DNA from: Isochrysis galbana
Taxonomy: Eukaryota > Haptophyta > Isochrysidales > Isochrysidaceae
DNA: 64,000 bases
Assembly: GCA_018136815.1 (NCBI GenBank)
Contig: CM030940.1
Coordinates: 368,443 to 432,442 of the forward strand
Direction of reading: 5' to 3'
Both the position numbers and the translations under genes were made by a program. The notes beneath the pieces are model-generated. The model had not been told where the DNA came from and did no database searches. It saw only the letters and a list, made by a program, of their open reading frames with translations. Positions 10,280-21,265 of the stretch are shown in pieces. The first letter of the stretch is position 1; each line of letters opens with the position of its first letter.

Positions 10280-10903
10280 TCAGCTTCCAACTTTCTTAAT
10301 TGAACCGGCACCCACAATATGCACATCTTCTGCTCGTCTGCTTTGCATGGCACTTGTGTGGATGGATCGTTGCTCCTCTGGCGTTGGCGGAGGGGCTGAT
10401 GGTGTTACAATGTGTTCAGCTATGAGGCCTTTCTCGAACGCATGGAGAAGAGCTGCTGCTGCATAGTTCCTGGCCTCAAGCGCAACGGTGCTTGCAGACT
10501 TTCCCTCCCTCGTGCGAACAGCCTGCTGGCAACCTGGAAGCGCTAGTAGTTTAAAAAGCCGATCTTCATCACCATCATGCGCTGCCCAGTGAAGCAAGCT
10601 GAAGTTTCGACGGCGTGGCCCTGCGTTGCTCCGTTCGCCTCTATCGGGTTGATAGTTGAGCATCTCTGGCCGCACAGCCAGCACAGCCTCCACCTCTTTC
10701 CAGCTGCCCTCAGAAGCGAGGTCTAGCAGTCGCCTGGCCTCCTCGGCGCAAAGCGGGCAGAGGACAGTGCCGCACGCCGCGCATGAGTGGCCACAGGGCT
10801 CAGGAGGAGGACGAATCTCGTCGTGCTGTATGACTATGCGCGCTGGCCCTCTGGCCGCCGGCTTGTGACTTGGAGGCGGCTGGCCGTAACCCGACTTCGG
10901 CAT
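10280..10903 (-). CDS. Small ankyrin-repeat protein with N-terminal Cys cluster
   Basis: A single-exon 207-aa ORF from the ATG at 10903. Residues about 37-52 read CGHSCAACGTVLCPLC, a Cys/His cluster compatible with one zinc site but too short for a full RING. After it come ankyrin-like helices: EEARRLLDLASEGSWKEV, then FSLLHWAAHDGDEDRLFKLL, then KSASTVALEARNYAAAALL, about two and a half repeats. The C-terminal 40 residues are Pro/Ser-rich. Ankyrin repeats mediate protein binding; no partner is evident. No intron is needed. The stop lies in AT-rich DNA close to repeats, so a truncated longer gene is possible. Confidence 0.7.
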   Translation of the reverse strand: MPKSGYGQPPPSHKPAARGPARIVIQHDEIRPPPEPCGHSCAACGTVLCPLCAEEARRLLDLASEGSWKEVEAVLAVRPEMLNYQPDRGERSNAGPRRRNFSLLHWAAHDGDEDRLFKLLALPGCQQAVRTREGKSASTVALEARNYAAAALLHAFEKGLIAEHIVTPSAPPPTPEEQRSIHTSAMQSRRAEDVHIVGAGSIKKVGS

Positions 10904-11568
10904 CCTACGGCCGGCTGCGAAGCGCGATAGTGAGATGACCTGACCGGCTGCCCCAGCAAGCGACAGAAGGCGTGAAATTTATTTTATAGTAAGTAAAGAG
11001 ACTCGGCTTGCATTGGCGGCGGTCCCACTTTGGAAAAGGCCTGCCATTTCCCCCCCACCTACCCACCTATGAACATTTTCTAAGAACACTCTTTACCACA
11101 CATCGTCACCGATACCGGCAAGCCCTTCCGCAACATCAGCTGTGAGGCATCCCCCTCGCTGGCTGCTAGGGTTGCTAGCTATTGCATGGCCTTCCTTCGC
11201 CTCCTCGCCGCCTTCTCTTCCATGTGCGGGCATGCGGCTCGTGCAGGGAGGGTCTAGCCTCCGAGGAGGCCTCTGCAACCGCCTCCATCGCTCGCGGGAG
11301 GCATGCCCCGTTGCCGATTTCCCCTCTCATCATGGGGGGGGGGGGGGGGGGGGCATTTCTTCAGACTATCACCTCAAGGAACCATTCATTCACGCCACAT
11401 TCCCAGTATTGTCCGAGGCTGCATAGAGACATAGAGAGTAGGGAGAGACGGACGACGCAGGACGACGCAGGCGGACGGCAGAGGATTATTTACTGTTTAC
11501 GGATGTAAAGCGAGAGAGTAGGCGGGCAGAGTAGGCGACGGAGCGTCCCCTCGCCGGTAGGAGGCGCC
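10904..11568. other. Intergenic region between divergent genes
   Basis: The divergent ankyrin (minus) and PIN/NYN (plus) genes are separated by about 660 bp. The interval holds a poly-G run at about 11334-11354 and a GACGACGCAG tandem just after 11450. A shared bidirectional promoter is possible but not shown. Confidence 0.4.
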
Positions 11569-12348
11569 ATGCTCGCTCTCTCCCTCCCCCTGCTCTCCTC
11601 TTGCGTGGCGAGCTCGCGGCCGCCGCTTGTAGAGCACCTGCAGTCGAGTGCATCGCCACTTGTCCTGGTCGACGGCAACAACCTACGCGGTGCCACGGTC
11701 TTTGCGCTCTCACAGCGTGAGCTTGCGCTCTCGCTCTCCCGCTGGGCGGAGAGCCATCAGCTGCCGTGCGTGCTCGTGATGGACCACGGCGAGGAACAGA
11801 GGGCGTGGCCCGTCGGTCCATACGCCGCAATCACACTCGCTGGGCCCTCCCAGAGCGCCGACGATGTGCTCGTCCGCGACACATGGTGGGCTCTGCACGA
11901 AGGGCGCGAGGTGGCAGTCTTCACCGCAGACCGTGGCCTTACCTCGCGCGTCAGGCGGCAGAAGAGCGCTGGAACAATTCAAGTGGTTCCTTCGCTTGCA
12001 CTCGCTCAGCTTATTGCTCCCGAGGGGGCGTTGCCTCCTGCCGTTCGTGGGGGTGGCGTTGAGAAGACGGCGCAGCGAGCTGCATCTGCCCGTCTTCTCA
12101 GCCAGTGGTTGGATTCCAATGAAGCGCCTACAGCTTCTGAGCCCGCCTTGCCCATCCTGGGCGATTATTTGCGTTGGGTGACCGATGCACCCATTGGCGC
12201 GAATGATCCTGCCGTGCCATCTCCTAGCATGAAGCGGCGGCTCCGGCGAAAAAGGCATATGAAGTCTTTCTTTAAGCCGAAAGCCCTCATGTCTTGCAAT
12301 GTTGGGGATTGGGCCGACAGCGCGCAGAGGAAAGATGAGACAAGGTGA
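11569..12348 (+). CDS. PIN/NYN-domain (YacP-like) putative ribonuclease
   Basis: A single-exon 259-aa ORF with an in-context ATG. The core has the PIN/NYN signature: LVLVDGNNLRG (first Asp, residues about 31-41), a conserved His/Gly strand (CVLVMDHGEE), GPSQSADDVLVRD (paired acidic residues) and VAVFTADRGLTSRVRR (final Asp). These match the acidic metal-binding residues of the YacP-like NYN family (DUF901). That family is thought to cleave structured RNA, so the assignment here is by motif. The N-terminus (MLALSLPLLSSCVASSRP) is hydrophobic and could be an organelle or secretory targeting peptide. The C-terminus is Arg/Lys-rich (RRLRRKRHMKSFFKPK), as in RNA-binding tails. The C-terminus resembles bacterial-type organelle proteins, but localisation is inference. 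Confidence 0.75.
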   Translation: MLALSLPLLSSCVASSRPPLVEHLQSSASPLVLVDGNNLRGATVFALSQRELALSLSRWAESHQLPCVLVMDHGEEQRAWPVGPYAAITLAGPSQSADDVLVRDTWWALHEGREVAVFTADRGLTSRVRRQKSAGTIQVVPSLALAQLIAPEGALPPAVRGGGVEKTAQRAASARLLSQWLDSNEAPTASEPALPILGDYLRWVTDAPIGANDPAVPSPSMKRRLRRKRHMKSFFKPKALMSCNVGDWADSAQRKDETR

Positions 12349-12394
12349 GAGAGCGGATTTATAGTATTAGTAAAATAAGAAAGAGAGAAATAAT

Positions 12395-12610
12395 TGATGT
12401 TGTATCTTAGCCAATCCCACTAGCTAATTGGATACAATGTTTCAGTCCCGGAATCCCGCCTTGCCAAACGAGTCAGGTGTCCGAGTGATACCGGAGGGAA
12501 GGGGCAGTGCCCTCTCCCCTCGATATTTGTCCCCCTTCCAGTGCCAGTGCACGCGCCGACCCAGCGCGCCCCAGCGCGCCTAGGGGACCGGCAAGACGCA
12601 CTGCTAACAA
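12395..12610. repeat. TAGCTAATTGG repeat family copy
   Basis: Starts ATCTTAGCCAATCCCACTAG, continues through CCCGGAATCCCGCC and GTGTCCGAGTGATACCGG to CCTCGATATTTGTCC. The same order occurs at 43780-43920 and in part at 8560-8600 and 9367-9450, all beside foldback arms or near them. Confidence 0.75.
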
Positions 12611-13529
12611 TTTGAAGATACCAAACGCCATGGACGCAGTGATGCAAATGCATTTGACGATTGCTGCAAGGTTGGAGCTGGTTGTGCAGGGCTCAACGCC
12701 ACCAATGCCCAATGGCGTACGATCTAATATCACGCGGACATTATTGTGCAATATTACCAAGCCAGGGGTGGCCTTGGTGGTGCTACGCCTCTCCGCTTCA
12801 TAACTGAGAGCCGATTCATCTCCGCCTTAGCAACTCATTCTTTCGTCGGGACCATGACAAAGTCGGCTGGACCATGACAAAGTCGCGCTGCCTCTCAATG
12901 CTGTCCGAGCATGGATCGAGGTCTGCAACCTGTGCATTGGCCCATGAGGACGACAGGTCTAGGACTCGCGTAGGCCCGAGCTACAATTAGAAATGCTAAA
13001 CGTTTGCTTGTCGTGACCAAATTTTCCTCCCCGTGCAGAGGGGGAATGGCATGCAACACATTTGATTGCGCATCTGCTGTTGGCACGGCTCAAACAGCGG
13101 ACACGAAAGAGCGGACGGGACAGAGTTGTTTCCGATGCCTATGGCTGGATGGAATCTTCGGGCCCGCTTGAGCAGGGGCTGCCACGACATTTTCGGCCGG
13201 TTTGGTGCGCGCGTGCTCCCGCTCGCGCGATCCAGCATCGTACGCGGCAACAGCCTGTGTGCGGAGCTGACCGAGGGATGGCACTCTAGGCGCGGGAAGA
13301 GACTTCATAGGACGGGCCTTGCGACGATGGCGGTCGGCATCCTGATGAATCAAGTCGGGGAGGTGACGGAGATGAGTGCAAATGATATAAGTGTTAGGGC
13401 AAGTCGTTCCGCAAACCGCAACTGAAACATTTTGCACGATGTAATGTGCACTTAGGCACAGATCCAGCAGCTCCAATTCTCACGAGTATTTGTCTAAGAG
13501 CAAAAGAGCATTGTCTTGGCTGGCTTGAT
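12611..13529. other. No gene recognised
   Basis: Open frames of 60-130 aa exist on both strands, but none has a recognisable motif or consistent codon use. The duplicated phrase GGACCATGACAAAGTCG occurs at about 12850-12890. Confidence 0.4.
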
Positions 13530-16095
13530 CCGCTACGGACGCTCGCCATAGCAATGCAGCGCACCTCCTCTTGATGCACGGCTTCTTTGATAGCATCTGA
13601 GAGCCCCATCGCCATCGCCGGCACCGCTGAGTGAGATCCTATGCCACCTCGACGCGGAGTGCCAGGGTGCAAACCAGGCGTTCCCGGTGCAGTGGGCCCC
13701 TTGCGTGGCGAGAGGGACCCGGTTTCGATGGCCAACTTTGCGGGATCCTCCTGCAGCGTACGCCCATGGAGAGCAAATGAAGTACATGATGGCCACGGGG
13801 TCAAGCAAGAGCAGAGCATGCGTCTGACTGATACTAGCACGCCAGTGCCACCCACCTCATCAGAGAGCTCCGAGTCGTTGTCCTCATTCATCTCGTCTTC
13901 CTCCTCCTCATCGTCTTGGGACGAATCACCTAGACGGGGAGACAAGGGGGGGGGGGGGGGGGGGGCGAGGGTTCCGGCAAAGAGATGGATGCGGCGTGTT
14001 TGCTGTAGTGTCCGACGTCCGCCGGGTGTGAAATATCTCACATATACCCAACAGCAGGCCGGGGACGTCTCACCATCGAGCGAATTGCCGTCTTCCATCC
14101 TGTCCACGTCCATCTCGTCGTCCTCACCTGCACGCAGCGGCGGGGAAACACCTAGGTCATACCTGGCGATCCGTTCTACCGCCATTGAATAGGACAAAGA
14201 TGTACTTTGTGCCGTTCAAACGTGGCAACTCACCGTCTCGCTCTTCCTCTCCATCCTCCTCATCTTCCTCCCCAGCCCCCTCTCCTCCGCCTTTGCCTCC
14301 ATCACCCTCAGCCAGTCCATGCAGCAGTGCAGCCTCTTCCGCTCGCGTAGTCTCTTTTCTAGCCCCATCATCCTTGCCGTTTCGACGGTGTCGGGAAGCA
14401 GGAGCGGCTCGGCTGACGGTGGAAGAGGATCCCTCTTCCTCACGCTCGTCACCGGTCCTGAGCGCCACCACGGGAGGGCATCAAAATGCGTTCACGTCCA
14501 CGCTAGGGTGGGCTGACATGCAACATCCTTGGCCCATATACGGCTGGCAATGGCCATCGCGGTGGTGGCGCAGTCAAATCGACAGTAGGCCACCGCATCA
14601 GCCAAGTACGTCTCATGTGCTCGAGGCGCACGCCTCACACCTGGTGCGCGATGACTGCCTTGCAGCTTGTTTGGCAGGCTCGGCGTCCGGCTGTGAGCCA
14701 CCCTCCGAGGCTTCACGCCCATCAAGCTCTAGCCATAGGTTTCGTCGCGGCTGCTTTGACGACGTAAGCCGAGCTGCTGCCTCCGTCCATTTGGAGAGGT
14801 GCGCAGAGCGCACCCAGTCCTCGCCACGACGAGGAAAGCGCGTGTAGCGCACCTAGAATGAAGTCGGGAAGGGTATGAGGAAGAGATGATCTCATGGACG
14901 CATGGACTCAAGCATGCATACGGCTGGCGCTCTAAGTGCTGGCCCTCACTAGGAAAGAGGCTCCCTCCGCACGCTTCTTGTCCTTCTTCATGATTTCCAC
15001 CTCGAAGCTCAGAGAACCACAAGTTGCGATGGCCTTGTCCCCAACGTCTAAGGATGTTCCACTGCCGGATGAGGCCGCGCCTGCACTGACATACGTACCC
15101 GTACTTTCGGCATCACCACTATCGCCACCAGCGGCAGCACTTGCCCCGCCAATTTCCTCGTCATCATCTGGATCAAGCGCAGGTGGACTCATGAGCAATC
15201 GGAGGCAAAACGTATTGTGCGAATATATGCAGCTCGGAAGCCACGGGCTAACCACGCGCCGAACACCCTCATTGAGCGGGACAACATTATGCGTGGGGAT
15301 TGGGAAGCAAAGCCAACAAATGAGCTGAAGCTCTTGCGCCCCATAAATCACCCACCTCCATCGCCGTCGTCCCCCCCGGATGCAGCATCGGGCATCTGCC
15401 GAGTACAGTTGCCTGCACCAACAAGTTTCACACGTAGTTGGCGCGGTGGCGGCGACGACCGACGGGTGCCACTGGAGATGCTATCTTCTGCGGATGGAAG
15501 GCGATCAGGTGTGTGAAGGTGAGTGCTTGTTGTGGGGGCAGCAGGAGCCGCAAGCAACATAGGGAGGCGATGTGCGCTCACAGCAGGAATAGATATAGGC
15601 CGCGGGCAAAAGTTGCCGACAAGCTCGGCTTTGGTCAACCACACAGATTCACCGTGCCCCTATGGCTTTCCAAGTGGGGTGCGCAGACCTTCAGCGTCCT
15701 TGCGAGCCGATTTACGCACACGTCCACCCGATGAAGCCGCCTAAGTGCGTGTGAGGGGAGACTCAGCGGACACCAGCGAGAGCACACACAGGGATGAAGT
15801 GGACAGAGAGGAAGGATGGGGCGAATAAGCGGAGAGAAGGGTGGAGAGGGGCAGCGGGAGGGAGAGAGGAGGGTTTGGGGGGGGGGGCAGGGAAGAGGGT
15901 GGCAGGGAGGGGGGGAGAACGAGAGCGCTGCGCTGTGCAGTACGCCCCAAGGCTCTCACGGTCGGCACGCTGGTGCACCTCTACGGCATCGGTGGGCTCA
16001 TCGGCGCCGCGTTTCACGCCCTTCGCCTCGCTCGCCTCCTCCTTCTCCTCATTCGCTGAACGCGAGGAGGTGCGCTTCACCCCTTTGGGCGCCAT
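13530..16095 (-). CDS. Multi-exon acidic protein with probable Tudor-knot/chromo-barrel segment
   Basis: The gene starts at the ATG at 16095 (MAPKGVKRTSS, Lys/Arg-rich). Several short exons follow, recognised by GT-AG borders and low third-base A/T; the exact chain is uncertain. One exon (about 15190-14945) contains SPPALDPDDDEE and ends GDKAIATCGSLSFEVEIMKK, and the next (about 14853-14655) begins VRYTRFPRRGEDWVRSAHL. Together they fit the Tudor-knot/chromo-barrel pattern of MRG15/MSL3-type chromatin readers (GDK..A, then V.Y..F..R.DEWV). Further exons at 14460-14230, 14125-14095, 13935-13850 and 13755-13540 are acidic (DSSQDDEEEEDE) or carry a Pro/Gly-rich segment (GTPGLHPGTPRR). A nuclear chromatin role is inference. 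The exon at 14230-14460 is open in two frames, acidic or basic-helical. RNA evidence would settle the model. Confidence 0.5.
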
Positions 16096-16190
16096 CGGCG
16101 AGAGCGCTGCCGCGCGGAGAGAGGGGAAGAAGGGAGGGGAGAGGGAGGGAGAGAGGGAGAGAGGGAGGAGAGAGAAAGAAGAGAGAGACC

Positions 16191-16212
16191 GGGGGGGGGG
16201 GGAGGGGGGGGG
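16191..16212 (-). promoter_or_regulatory. Poly-C tract (minus strand) upstream of the 16095 start
   Basis: On the plus strand these are G12 (16191-16202) and G9 (16204-16212), 96 bp upstream of the minus-strand start codon at 16095. In gene orientation they are C tracts like those upstream of SF1 and SMU1. A regulatory role is inferred. Confidence 0.3.
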
Positions 16213-16494
16213 AGTGAATGGGGGAATACGGCAGAGAAGGTGTGAGGAGACGAGAGGTGAGAAAAGAGAATAGTGGAGAGGAAAGAGGAGAGAGAGGAGA
16301 AAAAAGGCTGGTGGCAGAAAAGGGGCAAGAAGCCGTCCGGAGAAAAGGAAGAAAGGAAGGAGTCAGAGCAGAGGAAACAGAGAAGCGGTCGTCAGACGAG
16401 AAGAGAGAGAGGAAGAAGAAGTAGAGAGGGAGAGCGCGGCGGCGCGGCGGCGGCGGCGCGATTGCCGCGGTCAAAAACACACCCTCGTCTCGGG

Positions 16495-16507
16495 CCTCCT
16501 CTCTCTC

Positions 16508-16552
<45 letters not shown>

Positions 16553-16626
16553 CCTCTCTCCCTCCCTCCCTCTCTCTCTCTCTCTCTCCCCCTCCTCCCT
16601 CCTCCCCCCCCCCCCCCCCCCCCCCC
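16495..16626. repeat. CT simple repeat ending in poly-C
   Basis: CT dinucleotides grade into CCCT and a C20-like run. No coding sequence is present. Confidence 0.95.
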
Positions 16627-16726
16627 TCTCAATAATGACGAGCAGCTGTGCCGTGCTCTTGCGGCGAGGGTTTACAAATACAGGTTTACAAATAGGGCCC
16701 CAATAGCGGCTATTGGGGTGGTTGCC

Positions 16727-16952
16727 TAGCTGGGAAACACGTGTTTACCGTGTTTCTACAAAAGCCAAACACAGCCGTGTTTTGCCGTGTTTCAAACCCC
16801 CTCCTGTTTGGCCACCGTGTTTATAGCAGCTATGCGCGCGCCCTGCGCGTGGCGCGCTGCCGTGCGCACCCAACGACCAACGAGCACTTTTGCTATTAGA
16901 CACAGACTGTGTTTCCTGTGTTTAGAGAAGCCCCGGCTGTGTTTCCCAGCTA
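16727..16952. mobile_element. Inverted-repeat element A (226 bp, TA-flanked)
   Basis: The ends are TAGCTGGGAAACAC and GTGTTTCCCAGCTA, inverted repeats that include TA at the border, consistent with a TA target duplication (Tc1/mariner-like or PIF-like MITE). The interior carries many GTGTTT/AAACAC repeats. The first about 110 bp are nearly identical to the start of the larger element B at 17083. It has no ORF, so it is non-autonomous. Confidence 0.75.
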
Positions 16953-16973
16953 AGTATTAGACAAATAACTTAC

Positions 16974-17070
16974 GCACGGTTTCCTCACTTGGACTAGCAC
17001 CCTCGTCACCAATCCAATCATCTTCGTCGTCATCATCGTCGTCGCTATCCCACTTCGCAACATCAGGAGT
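16974..17070 (-). CDS. Orphan acidic exon between two MITE copies
   Basis: On the minus strand a 97-nt segment has a good acceptor (CTTTGACAG before 17070) and a strong donor (GTAAGTTA after 16974). It is open for 32 codons with a Trp- and Asp-rich sequence containing AKWDSDD and DDWIGDEGASPSEE. Element B ends 12 bp upstream of it and element A begins 21 bp downstream. The partner exons are not identified. It could be a 5' exon of the gene at 16095 or a relic of a disrupted gene. Confidence 0.4.
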
Positions 17071-17082
17071 CTGTCAAAGCCC

Positions 17083-17970
17083 TAGCTGGGAAACACGTGT
17101 TTACCGTGTTTCCACGAAAGCCAAACACAGCCGTGTTTTGCCGTGTTTCAAACCCTCTCCGGTTTGGCCGCCGTGTTTGTAGCAGCTGGCCAGTGGCTAG
17201 CGGCGTGCGCGCGCAGCACTGTCGCGCCGCTCCACACGACAACACGACAACCAATGCACCGCCACAGCGTGTGGTTGGGGTCTTCCTCGCCGAGGCCGAG
17301 GATGATGACGGACGCCCAAACCAAACTGCGTTGGTGCGCCTCGCGACAATGGATCGCTTGCGCACTCAATGAAGGACAGGCTGACTCAGGCCGGTGGCGC
17401 GGGCGGGGAGCACGCCAACGGTGGTCATGCTTCCCGGCCTGCCAAGCGCCACGCGCGGCGGGCAGGGCCTCTTCGTCACATCATGCCTCGTCGTCGTCTT
17501 GCAGGACGGCCGCCCGCTGGCCTCGCGCTCCGTTGAGGAGCACGGCCCACTGCAGGGGCGCAACGGCCGTGGGTGCCCTCTCCTGCCGCGGGGTGTCGGT
17601 GTCTCGGCAGGGTCTGCCTCGTCTGCCTCGTCGTTGCACGCGCGCACGCGCCAGGAACGGTCGAGGTTGGGGTTGAACATGGGTGTGAGGGAGGAGAGGC
17701 GGGGGGGGTCGCGCACGGTCACAAGGGAGCGTAGCGCGGGGCCGCGCGCGGGGGGAGCGGAACAGCGGAGCCGAGTGCGGGGCATGTTGACAATCTACAA
17801 AGTACTATACTTAGAGAGAGTTACGAGTTACAGTTATAGATAGTAGGTAGAGGTAGAGGCCCCCCGCTCCCCCGCTGTGTTTGGGACTGTGTTTGGCTGT
17901 GTTTCTACGAAACCCAAACACAGACCGTGTTTCCTGTGTTTGGAGAAGCCCCGGCTGTGTTTCCCAGCTA
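17083..17970. mobile_element. Inverted-repeat element B (888 bp, TA-flanked)
   Basis: It shares both ends with element A: left TAGCTGGGAAACACGTG and right GGCTGTGTTTCCCAGCTA. The outer about 110 bp at each side match A, while the central 690 bp are unrelated, GC-rich and include open frames on both strands (for example from an ATG at 17785, minus, containing FNPNLDRSWRVRA). This is the layout of a MITE pair or an element carrying captured host sequence. No transposase motif is recognised. Confidence 0.65.
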
Positions 17971-18178
17971 GAGTCTAGATAGAGTCAAAGCAAGGCTCAT
18001 CTCACTCTTGGAGATGGCCTGCGAGGGCGCGCCGGCAGCTAGCGCGGAATGCGGTTCTTGCGGGGAGCTCATGGAGCTTTCCTCGGGGTGACTACGGGCA
18101 TGGTGATCGACGCACGACGCACGACGCACGGAGGGCGCGGAAGTGTGGAAGGAGGCTTGTGGGAGGTGGTGGCAGGCG

Positions 18179-20134
18179 TGTCGAAACAAGCGAGTGCTTG
18201 TTCGTGGGGCAAGTCTCAAGGGGCATAGAGCACAGTCTTGAGAATGAGAGAGGGAGCGCGCGCGCTACATGGCGACACAAGCCACGATCACACATCACTC
18301 ACAAAACCGCCCAGTCAACAAAGGGACACTCCGAAAACTCACGTAAACAGTCGCCACAATCAAAGAAACGAGTCCGGAGAAGAATGCAGCCAACCGAAAC
18401 GAAGCCACAACGAAGAGTCTCGAAGTAAACGGCGATCACCCCTCAAGAAACAATGCCCATCCTAAAGTTAAAAGACACACAAGCCATCGGATCCGTCTAG
18501 AGTATTGTGGAAATACTCTGGATCCGACACCCCCCGACTAAATGTCGAGCGTCCGCGCGAGTCAAACTTGCACAGCACACTCATAGGCGTCCCCATGAGG
18601 CACACACAAGTCTGACATGCACAAACAAACACAAGTGAACGTGACCCTCTTGCCTTTCACCCCAAAGAGTGTGCGCACTCAGTGGGTTAAACCAACATGA
18701 AGAACACTTTGTTGGTTTGAAGACAAGTCTCACTCGGGGCGCACATCCCTAATGAGAACGTTACGGGCACACGAACACACTCCGAACGCACGGTAGCTCA
18801 CAATCCGAACAAACAACGTGACAAGGGAGTCAAGGAATCCAAAGAATCAACCAAGAACCGAGTCTTCTCTCAAATCTTTGAACTTGAACTTGAACCCGAA
18901 CTCGAGAACATCGACAGAAACCAACAAACGTCGACCCCCGATCAACCTAGTACCTCGAATACATCATATTTAGAGCCGAATGAAACAAGAATCATCGAGA
19001 ATCAAGAACCTGGAACCTGGAGGCAAATAGCCGAACGGGGTGGCGTATAGCCGGACTGAGAATGAAGGGTGGCCGTAGCCAAATCGAGAACGAACAAGAA
19101 CAGAAACACGGCTCAAAACATGACGCAACCGAGGGAGGAGGATTGACCGAGGGACCGAGGCTGAAGGCCGCTGAAATGAACGCGCGATCGAGAGCAAGAT
19201 CGAGAGAAAGCTCGAGAGAAAGCTCAAGGACAAGGCAGAAAGCAAGGGAGACCCAACAGCCCACTCAACGCGAACGGACGGACACGTAAGCGGCTGCACG
19301 TCGGGATCGGGAACACAGAACCAAACAACACATCAAGCCATCTTGTCTACAACCATCTTCGTCGAACCGATTGATGAGAATGTGGACGACAAGGAGGAAG
19401 AAGTCAAGAGAAAGAAAGCCTAAAAACTTGAGGCTAGCAAGAGCTCAGCCAACAAGCACCAAGAGAGAAGGGAGCAACATATGGGAAAGGCAACGGGCGG
19501 GCGAGAAGATGAAGAAGATGGGAAGAATGGTGAGTAGGGTGGAAAGCGGAGGCTTGGAGAGGCGGAGGCGTGGCGAGGGGTGGGGGAATGGCGAGGGAAG
19601 GCAGGTTGACCGCGCTCGGCGCCAAAGAGACAAGCCAAGCTCACCCCATCAAGCCGGTGGTGTCGGGCAGCGAGTGGTGTGCAGCCGGGCATGCGCGCAA
19701 TGCACATGAATGGGCTTGTGCGCGGCGCAATGGGCGGCGAGGCGCGGCGAGGGCGTGCAAGTGAGTGGGGGATGTCTTCAAACTGTCGAAACAAGCGAGT
19801 GCTTGTTCGTGGGGCAAGTCTCAAGGGGCATAGAGCACAGTCTTGAGAATGAGAGAGGGAGCGCGCGCGCTACATGGCGACACAAGCCACGATCACACAT
19901 CACTCACAAAACCGCCCAGTCAACAAAGGGACACTCCGAAAACTCACGTAAACAGTCGCCACAATCAAAGAAACGAGTCCGGAGAAGAATGCAGCCAACC
20001 GAAACGAAGCCACAACGAAGAGTCTCGAAGTAAACGGCGATCACCCCTCAAGAAACAATGCCCATCCTAAAGTTAAAAGACACACAAGCCATCGGATCCG
20101 TCTAGAGTATTGTGGAAATACTCTGGATCCGACA
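18179..20134 (-). mobile_element. Non-autonomous LTR retrotransposon, 1956 bp, intact ends
   Basis: Two 351-bp LTRs (18179-18529 and 19784-20134), identical as far as I can read, start TGTCG and end CGACA and are flanked by the 5-bp duplication AGGCG. The 1254-bp interior has no gag or pol motif. The run CCCCCCGACT just inside the left LTR is, on the minus strand, a polypurine tract AGTCGGGGGG directly before an LTR. The same tract precedes the presumed LTR of the Ty3/gypsy remnant at 21009, so I orient this element on the minus strand and suggest it borrows gypsy enzymes. LTR identity implies a recent insertion. Confidence 0.88.
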
Positions 20135-21008
20135 AGGCGACTGGGGGTGGCTCAGGCGCGTGCTTGGCTTGTATTGACTCGTTGACTCGGGGTATAAACT
20201 CGGGAACTCGGGGGGACTCGCGTGGGAACACGGTGGGCCTCGACGAAGTTGCTACAAAAAGCTCGAGGACACAGAGCCACACAAACTAAACCAAACGGGG
20301 CGAAAACTAACCACACCTGGACGGACGGCCAGGCGTCGGTCGGCACCAGGGCAACTCAGCAACGCGCAGACCTGCGACAGAGGGGAGGCCGACACAACGA
20401 GGGCAGATCTCGTTGGGGAGCTATGACCGATAGACGAGAGAAGACAACAGACGGTCATGGAACATTTGATGACATCGAGAGAAGGTAAGAGAAGAGGGCC
20501 GGAGGCGACGGACGGCACGCCGAGGGAAAGAACCTGCCGGCGCGGGGGGGGGCGAGGGACCGAGGGCACGGCGGGGCAGCCTGGGAGGGCGCGAGGCCAA
20601 TCTCGGAGCGAGATCGCGTCCTTTCCCTCGCGGAGCGCGGAGAGACCCCCCACGAGATATCTTGGGACCGGAGAATGTTTTGGACGAATCTTCCTGTCGT
20701 CGGCCGAGGAGAGGCGGACGGAGAGAGAGAGAGAGAGAGTCTCGCAGAGCGACTGCAGAACGAGAAGTCGAAGTCATGCCGGTTTATTAACTTAAACGAG
20801 CCAACAATTATAGTAACAGCAAAAACAAAATTCGAATCGCAAATTTCGAGACCAAAATCTGCAAACCTGGACTTGAGACCATGGGGAATCCGAATCTGTG
20901 TGTCTTGTGCGTCAGTGGCAACACGGGGAACTGTTCAATTGTAATTGTGAGCGCGTACCTTACACGAATATTCATGCCTACAGCCTTCAGATGGGCAGGA
21001 ATACAACA
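20135..21008 (-). repeat. Presumed gypsy LTR-related DNA
   Basis: A PPT-like AAGTCGGGGGG at 21009-21019 (minus strand) is followed by TGTTGTAT, an expected LTR start. The segment at about 20405-20490 (GGGGAGCTATGACCGATAGACG through GACATCGAGAGAAGGTAAGAG) recurs at 32455-32532, where it interrupts a copia fragment. The far LTR border is not resolved. No gene is seen. Confidence 0.5.
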
Positions 21009-21265
21009 CCCCCCGACTTAAATCGAGACGTCTCCCGATGTCGAGCCAAGAGAGTTCATTTAACCATACGAAACGAGAGACCTAGAAGAGGAGGATTAAC
21101 CCATGGATCCAAAGCGAGCACAAAATCGGCAGCTTAGCGCGGCGGCTCCCGATTTCGTACGTCACGTCCTACCACGTTCTCCCTTTTACAGGAGTTTTGC
21201 TCGGGCAGTTGCGCTGGGTCAGGCGCTGACGCGACGCTAATCATCCACTTCCGGTCGACTTAGCG

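Noticed and set aside
17143..17676. Plus-strand 177-aa ORF within element B
   Set aside because: Arg/Ala-rich with no motif; minus-strand frames are equally open, so neither is supported as a gene.
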